From assembly GCF_007197755.1 (NCBI RefSeq), contig NZ_CP041636.1, forward strand, positions 3,632,001 through 3,696,000: a stretch of 64,000 nucleotides of DNA, in the 5' to 3' direction. A model generated the notes under the pieces. The model had not been told where the DNA came from. It worked only from the letters and a program-made list of their open reading frames with translations, and did no database searches. This stretch comes from Ferrovibrio terrae (GTDB lineage Bacteria; Pseudomonadota; Alphaproteobacteria; Ferrovibrionales; Ferrovibrionaceae). Below, piece after piece: positions 16,142-23,047 of this stretch. Every line of letters begins with the position of its first letter. Position 1 is the first letter of the stretch. Both the position numbers and the translations under genes were made by a program.

Positions 16142-16378
16142 TCACTGTCTCACCATGCGTGACACTGCCTTGCGCGCCAGCGGCGCCACCACCAGTACGA
16201 CCGGGAAGGCCACCATCCAGGACGGCAGCCATGCGCCGAGCCAAAGGTTGATGAAGCCATCGGTCAGTACGATGCCCGGGCCTGCCGTGCGCAGGGTGGC
16301 GATACCGGAGACGATAAAAGACATCAGGGCGGACAGTACGAAACCGAAAATGACGGGAGCGAAACGCGCGGAGATCAT
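16142..16378 (-). CDS. DUF2798 small membrane protein
   Basis: A 78-residue protein with two membrane segments (about 5-27, FAPVIFGFVLSALMSFIVSG, and 45-68, WLGAWLPSWMVAFPVVLVVA) and the PxARK motif near the C-terminus typical of DUF2798. The ATG at 16378 has AGGAAA just upstream. It follows the DUF2938 gene by 34 nt and is probably in the same transcript, which starts from the MerR-type promoter at 16936-16966. Function unknown. Confidence 0.82.
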   Translation of the reverse strand: MISARFAPVIFGFVLSALMSFIVSGIATLRTAGPGIVLTDGFINLWLGAWLPSWMVAFPVVLVVAPLARKAVSRMVRQ

Positions 16379-16412
16379 GGAAGTTTCCTTTCGGGGAATG
16401 AGTGACAAAGAA

Positions 16413-16898
16413 TCAGGCCGCTGCGAGCAGACAGGCCGCGAGATAAAGTCCGCAACCAAACACCAGATGCGTGATCAGGCTGCGCAACCGAGTCGCCAGC
16501 GGATCGGGCGTCCGCGCACCGGCGACACCTGAGCCGAAGGCCGGCTGCATCACCAGGTACGGCAAAGCTACGCTGACCAGGCCGAAAACCAGGGCCGGCA
16601 TCGGCATGGGCGCCTGCAGCCAGCCCTGCCCTACGGCAGCGACCAGCACAGCGGCAAAAACAACGCCGATCGCGTAATGCGCGCCCCAGCCGATCAGGGC
16701 CTCGGCCGGCACCGGCGCGGCCCGTCCGATACCGTCATGGCGGAATTGCCCGTGCGCCATGTGGCCGACCCAGCGCCCGACCATGCGGTAGTCCAGACCG
16801 CTGACGCCATAGACGCGCCGCAGCAACCAGCCCCAGAGGTCCATCACCAGCGTCGCGCCGATGCCGACCAGAAGAATACGTAGTGCCGTCTCTGCCAT
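16413..16898 (-). CDS. DUF2938 membrane protein
   Basis: A 161-residue membrane protein with about four hydrophobic segments (near 5-25, 68-90, 98-120, 140-158). It carries the family features MDLWGWLLRRVYG near the first segment, the VGRWVGHMAHGQFRHDGI loop and GWGAHYAIGVVFA. It is the first gene downstream of a promoter with a 19-bp spacer controlled, by arrangement, by the divergent MerR protein. The two-gene unit with a DUF2798 protein suggests a stress-response membrane function, but no activity is known to me. Confidence 0.83.
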   Translation of the reverse strand: MAETALRILLVGIGATLVMDLWGWLLRRVYGVSGLDYRMVGRWVGHMAHGQFRHDGIGRAAPVPAEALIGWGAHYAIGVVFAAVLVAAVGQGWLQAPMPMPALVFGLVSVALPYLVMQPAFGSGVAGARTPDPLATRLRSLITHLVFGCGLYLAACLLAAA

Positions 16899-16935
16899 CC
16901 TGAAAACCTTTCTTGTCAGATGTGAGAATGACGCT

Positions 16936-16966
16936 ATCCTACAAATTCAAGTTCACTTGAGGTCAA
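16936..16966 (-). promoter_or_regulatory. MerR-type promoter with 19-bp spacer
   Basis: On the - strand TTGACC (16966-16961) and TAGGAT (16941-16936) are separated by 19 bp. The spacer contains the inverted repeat TCAAGT-tc-ACTTGA (16947-16960). An over-long spacer with a centred palindrome is the hallmark of MerR-activated promoters. It fires towards the DUF2938/DUF2798 genes, and the merR-like start codon lies only 8 nt from the repeat, so binding should also affect the regulator's own translation start region. Confidence 0.7.
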
Positions 16967-16968
16967 GC

Positions 16969-17403
16969 ATGAAATTGCTCGATATTGCCGAAGTCGCGGC
17001 ACAGGCCGGGGTGCCGGCCTCGGCGCTGCGTTTCTATGAGGAAAAAGGCCTGATCGCCTCGGTGGGCCGGCGCGGCTTACGCCGTCTGTTCACCGCCGAT
17101 GTGCTGGAGCGGCTGTCGCTGATCGCGCTGGGCCGGCTGGCCGGTTTCAGTCTGGAAGAAATTGCCGCGATGTTCTCGCCCGATGGCCGGCTGCGGATCC
17201 GGCGCGAGAAACTGGCCGACAAGGCCGACGACCTCGACCGCACCATCCGCCGGCTGGCGGCGATGCGCGACGGTCTGCGCCATGCCGCGGTGTGCAAGGC
17301 GCCCAGCCATCTGGAATGTCCGACCTTCCGCCGGTTGGTGAAGGCGGCCGGACGGCGCAGGACGCAGCCGGTGTCAAAAGCGGTGTCGAAGCGCGTCGCC
17401 TAG
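16969..17403 (+). CDS. MerR-family transcriptional regulator
   Basis: A 144-residue activator. The N-terminal winged helix has DIAEVAAQAGVPASALRFYE followed by EKGLIASVGRRGLRRLF, the standard MerR DNA-binding region; a coiled-coil dimer helix (about 80-108) follows. The C-terminal effector region has only two cysteines, in VCKAPSHLECPTF, not the four of SoxR, so a two-cysteine redox or metal signal is possible but unproven. GAGG 6 nt upstream of the ATG lies inside the candidate operator. It is divergent from the DUF2938/DUF2798 pair that it probably controls and ends with a 4-nt convergent overlap with the kinase gene. Confidence 0.88.
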   Translation: MKLLDIAEVAAQAGVPASALRFYEEKGLIASVGRRGLRRLFTADVLERLSLIALGRLAGFSLEEIAAMFSPDGRLRIRREKLADKADDLDRTIRRLAAMRDGLRHAAVCKAPSHLECPTFRRLVKAAGRRRTQPVSKAVSKRVA

Positions 17404-19034
17404 CTGGCGGCGTCCTGCTCCGGCATGGCCGCCATGCCCGGCGCGGCCAGCGGGAAATGCAGGCGCATTTCCACGCCGGCCTGGTTCAAATCATCCTGTG
17501 GCGCATCGCGCCAGGTGAAGCTGCCTTCGATCTGTTCGGCCAGGACGGCGGCGAGCTTGGTACCCGAGGCGCTGACGCCCTCGCTGGCCAGTCCGACACC
17601 GTTGTCGCGCACGATGATCTCGGCGGCATCGCCATCGCGGCGCAAGGTAATGGTGATCTCGCCGGACCGCCCGTCCGGAAAGGCATGCTTCAGCGCATTG
17701 GTCACGGCTTCCAGCACGATCAGCGCAACCGGCACGGCCTGGCGCACGTCGATCGTCACAGTTTCAAGGTCGCAGTGGACGGCAATACCGCGCTCGGGCG
17801 GCACGACGCCGGGATTCACCGCCAGCGCCCGAATGAAGGAACTGAGTTCCAGCGAACTGTATTCGGCACTGCGATACAGCAGGCTGTGAATTTCCGAGAT
17901 CGCCCAGATCCGCTTGCCGATTTCCTTCAGCATCACCGCCGGTTCAATCGGTTTGCGGCTCTGGATGCGGATCAGCGACTGGATGGTCTGCAGGTTGTTG
18001 TGAATGCGGTGATTGACTTCTTTCAGCATCGCTTCGCGGATCGCACTGGTGCGCCGCGCCTCATCGAGCAGGCGGCGGTCATGCTCGGCGGCAACGCGGA
18101 TGCGGTCCAGGTCGATCCGGCGCAGCATGCCGGTCAGCGCGAAATGGGCAAGAATGGCGCAGACGATCAGGATCAGGACATTGCCGACCATGGCGCGTAG
18201 CGTGTCGAACCAGACCACCTGCCTGGAGAAACCATGCACGGCAAACAACGGCAGATCGGGCACGCGGACGAAGGCATAGGTGCGCACGATGCCATCCATC
18301 CGCCCCGGCGCGTCGAAGTAGCCGGCGGCAGACTGCGCCATCGCGCGCATGCCGGCTCCGTCAGGCAACATCGTGGTCGGCGGCTCGCCCGGATCGGGGC
18401 GCGCCAGGATCTTGCCGTCGGTCCGCACCAGCACTGCGGCAGAGCCTTCGTCGAAGCCCATCTTCGACAGGAAGTCGGTGAATTTACTGATCTCGGTCGA
18501 GGCCGTGGCAATACCGCGGAACTCGTCACCGGGCAGCCGGCGCGCGATCGTCATGGTGTCGCGCTGCAGCGGCCGCAGCAACAGGCGGTCGATCACCAGC
18601 TTCTGGCTGCCGCCGCTGAGTGCGATGAAATAATCGCGATCGGCAAAATTGGCCTTCAACGGATAGGTGCGGCTGCCGGCGACGGCGTCGCCGTTTTCAT
18701 CGATCACGCCGAGGCTGGTGGTGTACTGAAAGCCCGCATCCATTGCCTGCAGCATCTGGTGCAGGCGGCGCGGTTCGATCCCGGGATTGTCCTGCATCAC
18801 GCGATCGATCTGATTGAGCAGCATGATCTTGCTCTGCAGCACGCGGCTGGCATATTCGCTCACCAGCGCAGCACCCTGACGCGACCGCTCCAGCGCGGCG
18901 GAATGCTTTTCCTGCCAGACCTGCCAGGTCCACAGCGATCCGATCGCCACCACGGCCACCAGCAGGATGGCGGCAATCAGTTGCGCGGAATATCGCGCGG
19001 CGCCAGCCTGTGTCTTTCCGCTTTTGACCTTCAT
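17400..19034 (-). CDS. Membrane sensor histidine kinase (HisKA_2 type)
   Basis: A 544-residue kinase. Two membrane segments (18-36 and 283-301) flank an extracytoplasmic Cache-type sensor with the ADRDYFIAL motif (131-139). The cytoplasmic part has the HisKA_2 box LKEVNHRIHNNLQTIQSLI with H342, then an ATPase domain with VTNALKHAFPDG (N-box) and RDNGVGL. This class is common in Alphaproteobacteria and often feeds general stress or light responses. It lies 13 nt downstream of a receiver-domain protein, the probable partner. The ATG at 19034 is preferred over an in-frame upstream start that would overlap the regulator gene. Confidence 0.9.
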   Translation of the reverse strand: MKVKSGKTQAGAARYSAQLIAAILLVAVVAIGSLWTWQVWQEKHSAALERSRQGAALVSEYASRVLQSKIMLLNQIDRVMQDNPGIEPRRLHQMLQAMDAGFQYTTSLGVIDENGDAVAGSRTYPLKANFADRDYFIALSGGSQKLVIDRLLLRPLQRDTMTIARRLPGDEFRGIATASTEISKFTDFLSKMGFDEGSAAVLVRTDGKILARPDPGEPPTTMLPDGAGMRAMAQSAAGYFDAPGRMDGIVRTYAFVRVPDLPLFAVHGFSRQVVWFDTLRAMVGNVLILIVCAILAHFALTGMLRRIDLDRIRVAAEHDRRLLDEARRTSAIREAMLKEVNHRIHNNLQTIQSLIRIQSRKPIEPAVMLKEIGKRIWAISEIHSLLYRSAEYSSLELSSFIRALAVNPGVVPPERGIAVHCDLETVTIDVRQAVPVALIVLEAVTNALKHAFPDGRSGEITITLRRDGDAAEIIVRDNGVGLASEGVSASGTKLAAVLAEQIEGSFTWRDAPQDDLNQAGVEMRLHFPLAAPGMAAMPEQDAAS

Positions 19035-19047
19035 GTCGATGGTGGCC

Positions 19048-19491
19048 TCAACCGGCCGCGCCGGCGAGCAGCGGCTCGATCCGGCGAACCACCTCGTCGA
19101 TGTCATAGGGCTTCAACAGCAACTCGCAGGTACCGCGCAGATCGGCCGGCACATCCTGCGTCGTGATCGCACCTGAGGTCAGCAGCACCGGCGTTTCCGG
19201 CCGGTGGTCGCGCAGCCAGCGCACCAGGCCAATGCCGTTCAGCGTTCCGGGCAGATTAACATCGGAAAACACGACATCGACGCGCAGGCCGTTTTCCATC
19301 AGCACAACCGCCTCGTCGGCGGAGCGGGTCTCGGCCACCTGGTAGCCGGTGTCGCGCAGATGGTCGGCTATCACCATGCGCACCAGAGCCTCGTCCTCGA
19401 CGACGAGGATCGCGGCCTTGCCGGCCGCCTGCCCCGCTGCCTGCCCTGGCGCAGAATGATTGTTGTCTGCCTCACCCATGCCATTTCCCAC
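19048..19491 (-). CDS. Receiver-domain response regulator
   Basis: A 147-residue single-receiver protein with a flexible, Ala/Gly/Gln-rich N-terminal 25 residues. VEDE (31-34) gives the acidic pocket, D77 in VVFSDVNLPG is the phosphorylation site and LKPYDIDEVV gives the conserved lysine. There is no output domain. It is first in an operon with the HisKA_2 kinase, which starts 13 nt downstream, so it is probably that kinase's receiver or part of a multi-step relay. Confidence 0.9.
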   Translation of the reverse strand: MGNGMGEADNNHSAPGQAAGQAAGKAAILVVEDEALVRMVIADHLRDTGYQVAETRSADEAVVLMENGLRVDVVFSDVNLPGTLNGIGLVRWLRDHRPETPVLLTSGAITTQDVPADLRGTCELLLKPYDIDEVVRRIEPLLAGAAG

Positions 19492-19677
19492 CCGAAAGAC
19501 TCGCCCTCAACTTTGTCTGAACCGTCTGGTTACGGCAAAGTTCCGTCTGACGGCACGGAAAAATGGGTTCCTGGGGATAACTCCGTTGATCCACCGCCGC
19601 CGGTCCGCCCCGGCAAGTCATTGTCAGGGTACATCTCTTTGCTTGTTTCGGCGGCCCGGCGGGGCAAAGCTGCCGCC

Positions 19678-20304
19678 ATGATCGACGACGTCAACCTCCC
19701 CCTCATCCTGCTCGCCGCCCTGCTCGCCACCGGCAGCCCCGGCCCCGCCACGCTCAACATCGCCGGCACGGCGATGACCTCGGGCCGCCGTCATGCGTTG
19801 GCGATGGCGTCCGGCGTCAGCACCGGATCGCTGATGTGGTCGACCGCTGCGGCCTTCGGTCTCGGCGCGGTGATGCTGGCCAATGCCTGGGTCTTCGAAC
19901 TGATGCGCTATTTCGGCGCCGGCTACCTGATCTTCCTGGCGGCGAAATCGGCCAGATCGGCCCTGACGCCGGGCGATCTCGCCACGCGCGCCGGCATATA
20001 CTCGTCCGCGCGGCGCGCCTATGCCGGCGGACTGGCGCTGCATCTGACAAACCCGAAGGCGATCCTGTTCTTCGGTTCGCTCTATGCCGTCGGCGTACCG
20101 GCCCAGGCCTCGCCGCTCACGCTGCTCACCATCATCGCCGCCATCGCGGTACAGAGCACACTGCTCTTCCATGGCTATGCGCTGCTGTTTTCCAGCGCGC
20201 CGGCGGTGCGCGTCTATCTGCGGCTGCGCCGTTGGTTCGAGGGCGTGTTCGCGCTCGCATTCGGCTATGCCGGCTTCAGGATTCTGACCGCCAGACTTCA
20301 GTAG
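19678..20304 (+). CDS. LysE/RhtB-family amino-acid exporter
   Basis: A 208-residue inner-membrane exporter with about six hydrophobic segments. The family signature near the N-terminus is present as LLATGSPGPATLNIAGTAMTSG, followed by the RHALAMASGVSTGSL loop and the LTNPKAILFFGSLYAV segment. ATG 19678 is the natural start before the first membrane segment; the frame stays open upstream but shows no coding character. It stands alone and no regulator is adjacent. The exported substrate (lysine, threonine, homoserine or another amine) cannot be deduced. Confidence 0.88.
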   Translation: MIDDVNLPLILLAALLATGSPGPATLNIAGTAMTSGRRHALAMASGVSTGSLMWSTAAAFGLGAVMLANAWVFELMRYFGAGYLIFLAAKSARSALTPGDLATRAGIYSSARRAYAGGLALHLTNPKAILFFGSLYAVGVPAQASPLTLLTIIAAIAVQSTLLFHGYALLFSSAPAVRVYLRLRRWFEGVFALAFGYAGFRILTARLQ

Positions 20305-20317
20305 GAAATTGTCGGAA

Positions 20318-20572
20318 TCAGTGGCTGGTGTTTTCGAGTGAATCCGCCTGCAGCGCCATCAGGCGCAGCGCGGCATCCACCACCTTGTCGAAGGATGGCT
20401 GCGTGGCGCCGATCAGGCGGCGGCAGATTTCTTCCTCACTGATACCCGTACGCTTCGCCAGTTCGGCGATCCTGTTGCGCTGCTCAAGCGTCAGCAGCGG
20501 CGTGGTCGAGCCCGGAAACTCGGTCCGGACTTCTCCCATCGCCACCACGCGCGGCTTTTTCGGCATCAGCAT
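20318..20572 (-). CDS. Small hypothetical protein with a helix-turn-helix-like segment
   Basis: An 84-residue soluble protein, not recognised. The central segment LTLEQRNRIAELAKRTGISE followed by EEICRRLIG resembles a helix-turn-helix or a ribbon-helix-helix DNA-binding segment; the N-terminus is basic. ATG at 20572 or two codons later. It is convergent with lysE (13 nt apart) and follows a strong hairpin after the SDR gene. Its reality rests on its compact composition and placement only. Confidence 0.5.
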   Translation of the reverse strand: MLMPKKPRVVAMGEVRTEFPGSTTPLLTLEQRNRIAELAKRTGISEEEICRRLIGATQPSFDKVVDAALRLMALQADSLENTSH

Positions 20573-20622
20573 GGAAGCCCATACGGCCGATCCGGGTAAA
20601 AGTTCCCGCCAAGCTGCGATTT

Positions 20623-20648
20623 CCGGGAGGGGGAATACCCCCTCCCGG
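20623..20648 (-). terminator. GC-rich hairpin after SDR gene
   Basis: CCGGGAGGGGG and CCCCCTCCCGG form a perfect 11-bp stem with an AATA loop (+ strand reading). It lies 6 nt after the SDR stop codon. There is no U-run, so it may be a Rho-associated or mRNA-stabilising hairpin rather than a classical terminator. Confidence 0.55.
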
Positions 20649-20654
20649 ACTCAA

Positions 20655-21428
20655 CTAGCCGCGGAAGACCGGACCGCCGAACGGCGCGCCATTGGTGCCG
20701 CCATCGACGAAGAGTTCGGCACCGTTGATATAGGCGGCCTCGTCCGAGGCGAGGAACAGCACGGTCTTCGCGATCTCGTTGGCCTCGCCCAGGCGACCAA
20801 GCGGGATGACGCCCGACAACCGCTTTTCCAGCTGTGCCTTCGCGTCCGGTGTTGGGGCAGAACTGTCCCAGATCGGCGTGCGGGTGGCGCCGGGCGACAC
20901 GACGTTGACGCGGATGCCGCGCGGCGCGAATTCCGAGGCCAGCACGCGGCTCATGCCACGCAGACCGGCCTTGCTGGCGGCATAGGCCGCGGACCCCGGC
21001 GAACCCATCTCAGACATCACCGAGCCGGTCAGGATGATCGCACCGCCGTCATTCAGGTATGGCGCGGCGGCCTGCACGGTGAAGAAGGCGCCGGTGATGT
21101 TGGTGCGCAGCACCTGCTCGAAAGCCTCCAGGGTGCTGGCGCCGACCGGCGTGCGGCCGGGGACGCCGGCATTGGCGAACACGATATCCAGCTTGCCGAA
21201 AGCCTCCGCCGCATCGGCCACCGCCTGCTCCGTGGCAGCGACATCGGTGGCGTCGGCCTGCAGGGCAATTGCGTTGGGGCCGAGTTCGGCCAGGGCGGCG
21301 TCCAGCGTGGCCCGGTTGCGGCCAGTGATCGCCACGCGGGCGCCTTCGGCGATGAAAAGCTTCGCGGTGGCCAGGCCGATACCGCTGTTGCCACCGGTGA
21401 TTAGCGCCGTCTTGTTCTTGAGCCTCAT
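20655..21428 (-). CDS. SDR-family oxidoreductase
   Basis: A 257-residue short-chain dehydrogenase. The cofactor motif TGGNSGIG is at 11-18, NAG at 86-88, N110, and the catalytic triad S136, Y149 and K153 (YAASK). The segment PGATRTPIWDS and the C-terminal FVDGG fit classical SDRs. An arginine in GRNR after strand 2 suggests NADP(H). A strong ribosome site (CAGGAGA) precedes the ATG. It is divergent from an HxlR regulator, and a long inverted repeat lies between them, so it is probably that regulator's target. Substrate unknown; quinone or aldehyde reduction is common for such pairs. Confidence 0.9.
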   Translation of the reverse strand: MRLKNKTALITGGNSGIGLATAKLFIAEGARVAITGRNRATLDAALAELGPNAIALQADATDVAATEQAVADAAEAFGKLDIVFANAGVPGRTPVGASTLEAFEQVLRTNITGAFFTVQAAAPYLNDGGAIILTGSVMSEMGSPGSAAYAASKAGLRGMSRVLASEFAPRGIRVNVVSPGATRTPIWDSSAPTPDAKAQLEKRLSGVIPLGRLGEANEIAKTVLFLASDEAAYINGAELFVDGGTNGAPFGGPVFRG

Positions 21429-21450
21429 GGAAGTCTCCTGTCCGTTTCTT

Positions 21451-21508
21451 TGGTTTCATCATAAAACCATGCTTGTGGTGTAATCTCGTCAGTTTTATGA
21501 TGCAACCA
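21451..21508. promoter_or_regulatory. Candidate HxlR operator
   Basis: TGGTTTCATCATAAAA (21451-21466) and TTTTATGATGCAACCA (21493-21508) are inverted copies with one mismatch, 26 bp apart, in the gap between the SDR gene and the hxlR-type gene. HxlR proteins typically bind inverted repeats in such divergent gaps. The assignment is inferred. Confidence 0.65.
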
Positions 21509-21550
21509 CATTGACCGGGCGGCGCGTGACGGCGCGCACAGGAGACACGG

Positions 21551-21994
21551 ATGAGACGGACCAGCCTGAACGATGCTGACTGCCCCGTGGCCCGGGCGCT
21601 GGATGCCGTGGGCGACTGGTGGTCGCTGCTGATCGTGCGCGACGCCATGTTTGGCCTGCGCCGCTTCGGCGAATTCCAGAAAAGCCTGGGGATGGCGAAA
21701 AACATCCTGACCACGCGGCTGCGTGACCTAGTAGCCGCCGGGATTCTGGACACCGTGCCTGCAACTGATGGCGGCGCTTACAAGGAGTATGTGCTGACCC
21801 AGAAGGGCCGCGACCTCTTCCCTGTGCTGGTCGCCCTGCGGCAATGGGGTGAGACACACCAGTTTCCCACTGGTGCCTGCCGGATCGAGCTGCTGGATCG
21901 CGAAAAAGCTGAGCCGGTGCGTCCGCTGGAACTGCGCGCCGCCGATGGCCGGCTGCTGAGCGACGCCGACACGATGATACGCCTGCGCAACTAA
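21551..21994 (+). CDS. HxlR-family transcriptional regulator
   Basis: A 147-residue winged-helix regulator. The HxlR signature is at the N-terminus: C11 in DADCPVARALDAVGDWWSLL, then RRFGEFQKSLGMAKNILTTR (recognition helix region) and the wing. In several HxlR proteins the single N-terminal cysteine senses electrophiles, which would fit control of the divergent SDR gene. AGGAG lies 7 nt before the ATG. The C-terminal tail (from about 105) is longer than the minimal family length. Confidence 0.88.
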   Translation: MRRTSLNDADCPVARALDAVGDWWSLLIVRDAMFGLRRFGEFQKSLGMAKNILTTRLRDLVAAGILDTVPATDGGAYKEYVLTQKGRDLFPVLVALRQWGETHQFPTGACRIELLDREKAEPVRPLELRAADGRLLSDADTMIRLRN

Positions 21995-22090
21995 ACGCAA
22001 AAAACGGTGAAGCCGGGCCGAAGACTCGACCAGCCTGCGTTTCTTTTGGTGGCCGATCGGCTACACTGCTCCCGCAACGGGAGACACCAC

Positions 22091-22948
22091 TTGGCAGACC
22101 CCTCGATCAACTTTCTGGACGATACGCGCCCGCCTGGCCCTCCAGGCGGCGGCGCGAGCGACAAACGTAACTGGAAAGTCCTGATCGTCGACGATGAGCC
22201 CGACGTTCATTCGCTCACCAAGCTGCTGCTGCGCAATTTCAACTATCGCAAGCGCGGTCTGAATTTCCTCAGCGCCTATTCCGCCACCGAAGCGCGCGAC
22301 GTGATGCGCGACAATACGGATATCGCGCTGGTGCTGCTGGACGTGGTGATGGAGACCGAACATGCCGGGCTGGCGCTGGTCGATTTCATCCGCACCGACC
22401 TGAACAACAAGTCGACACAGATCGTGATCCGCACCGGCCAGCCGGGCCAGGCGCCGCCGCTGACCGTGGTGTCGAACCACGGCATCAACGACTACAAGGA
22501 AAAGACCGAACTGACGCAGCAGACCATGATCCTCACCGTGGTGAAGGCGCTGCGGCTGTATGAGGAATTCCTGCCGAGCTACATCGCCGCCGCGAAATTC
22601 GCCAATCTGGCTGAACGCGCGAAAGCTGGCGCCGACGACCGCGAATTGCTGCGCAGCCTGCGCCACGAACTGGAAGGCAGCGACGATGGCGCCGCACGGC
22701 CCGCCGCGGTCGCCGAACCAGCCGATCCGCGCCTTGCCGCGCTGACCGATCGCGAACGCGAAGTGCTGAAATGGGTCAGCCAGGGCGATTCAAACAAGGC
22801 CATCGCGATCCGCCTGGGCGTGCAGGAAGTGACCGTGAAGGCGCATCTGCGCCAGATCTTCACCAAGATGCAGGTGTTCAACCGCACCCAGGCCGCCTCG
22901 CTGGCGCTGCGGCTGCTGGAACGCGACGTCGAGACGCCGATCCGCTGA
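22091..22948 (+). CDS. Response regulator with LuxR-type DNA-binding domain
   Basis: About 285 residues: a receiver domain (28-150) with DDEPD (34-38) and phospho-site D84 (VLLDVVMET), a linker, and a C-terminal LuxR/GerE helix-turn-helix (LTDREREVLKWVSQGDSNKA then IAIRLGVQEVTVKAHLRQIF). The receiver resembles those with an inserted GQPGQAPP loop and no classical KP motif except KEKTEL, so signalling may be atypical. Start TTG 22091 is chosen because GGGAG lies 7 nt upstream; a GTG at 22007 in frame is the alternative. No kinase is adjacent. Confidence 0.8.
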   Translation: MADPSINFLDDTRPPGPPGGGASDKRNWKVLIVDDEPDVHSLTKLLLRNFNYRKRGLNFLSAYSATEARDVMRDNTDIALVLLDVVMETEHAGLALVDFIRTDLNNKSTQIVIRTGQPGQAPPLTVVSNHGINDYKEKTELTQQTMILTVVKALRLYEEFLPSYIAAAKFANLAERAKAGADDRELLRSLRHELEGSDDGAARPAAVAEPADPRLAALTDREREVLKWVSQGDSNKAIAIRLGVQEVTVKAHLRQIFTKMQVFNRTQAASLALRLLERDVETPIR

Positions 22949-22967
22949 TTCAGCCGAACCACAAGGG

Positions 22968-22997
22968 TGATCCACCCTGTGCCGTCTTACGTATCAA
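22968..22997 (+). promoter_or_regulatory. ECF (ChrR-class) promoter for the phr operon
   Basis: TGATCC (22968-22973), an 18-bp spacer and TATCAA (22992-22997) precede the phr start by about 50 bp. TGATCC is the known -35 element of the RpoE/ChrR sigma system of Rhodobacter. The same TGATCC-N18 arrangement occurs before chrR in this window, which supports the call. Confidence 0.7.
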
Positions 22998-23047
22998 AAT
23001 GATGAATGCCGCCAGTTGCGCGCGGCAGCATCGCGATACGGTTTGGC

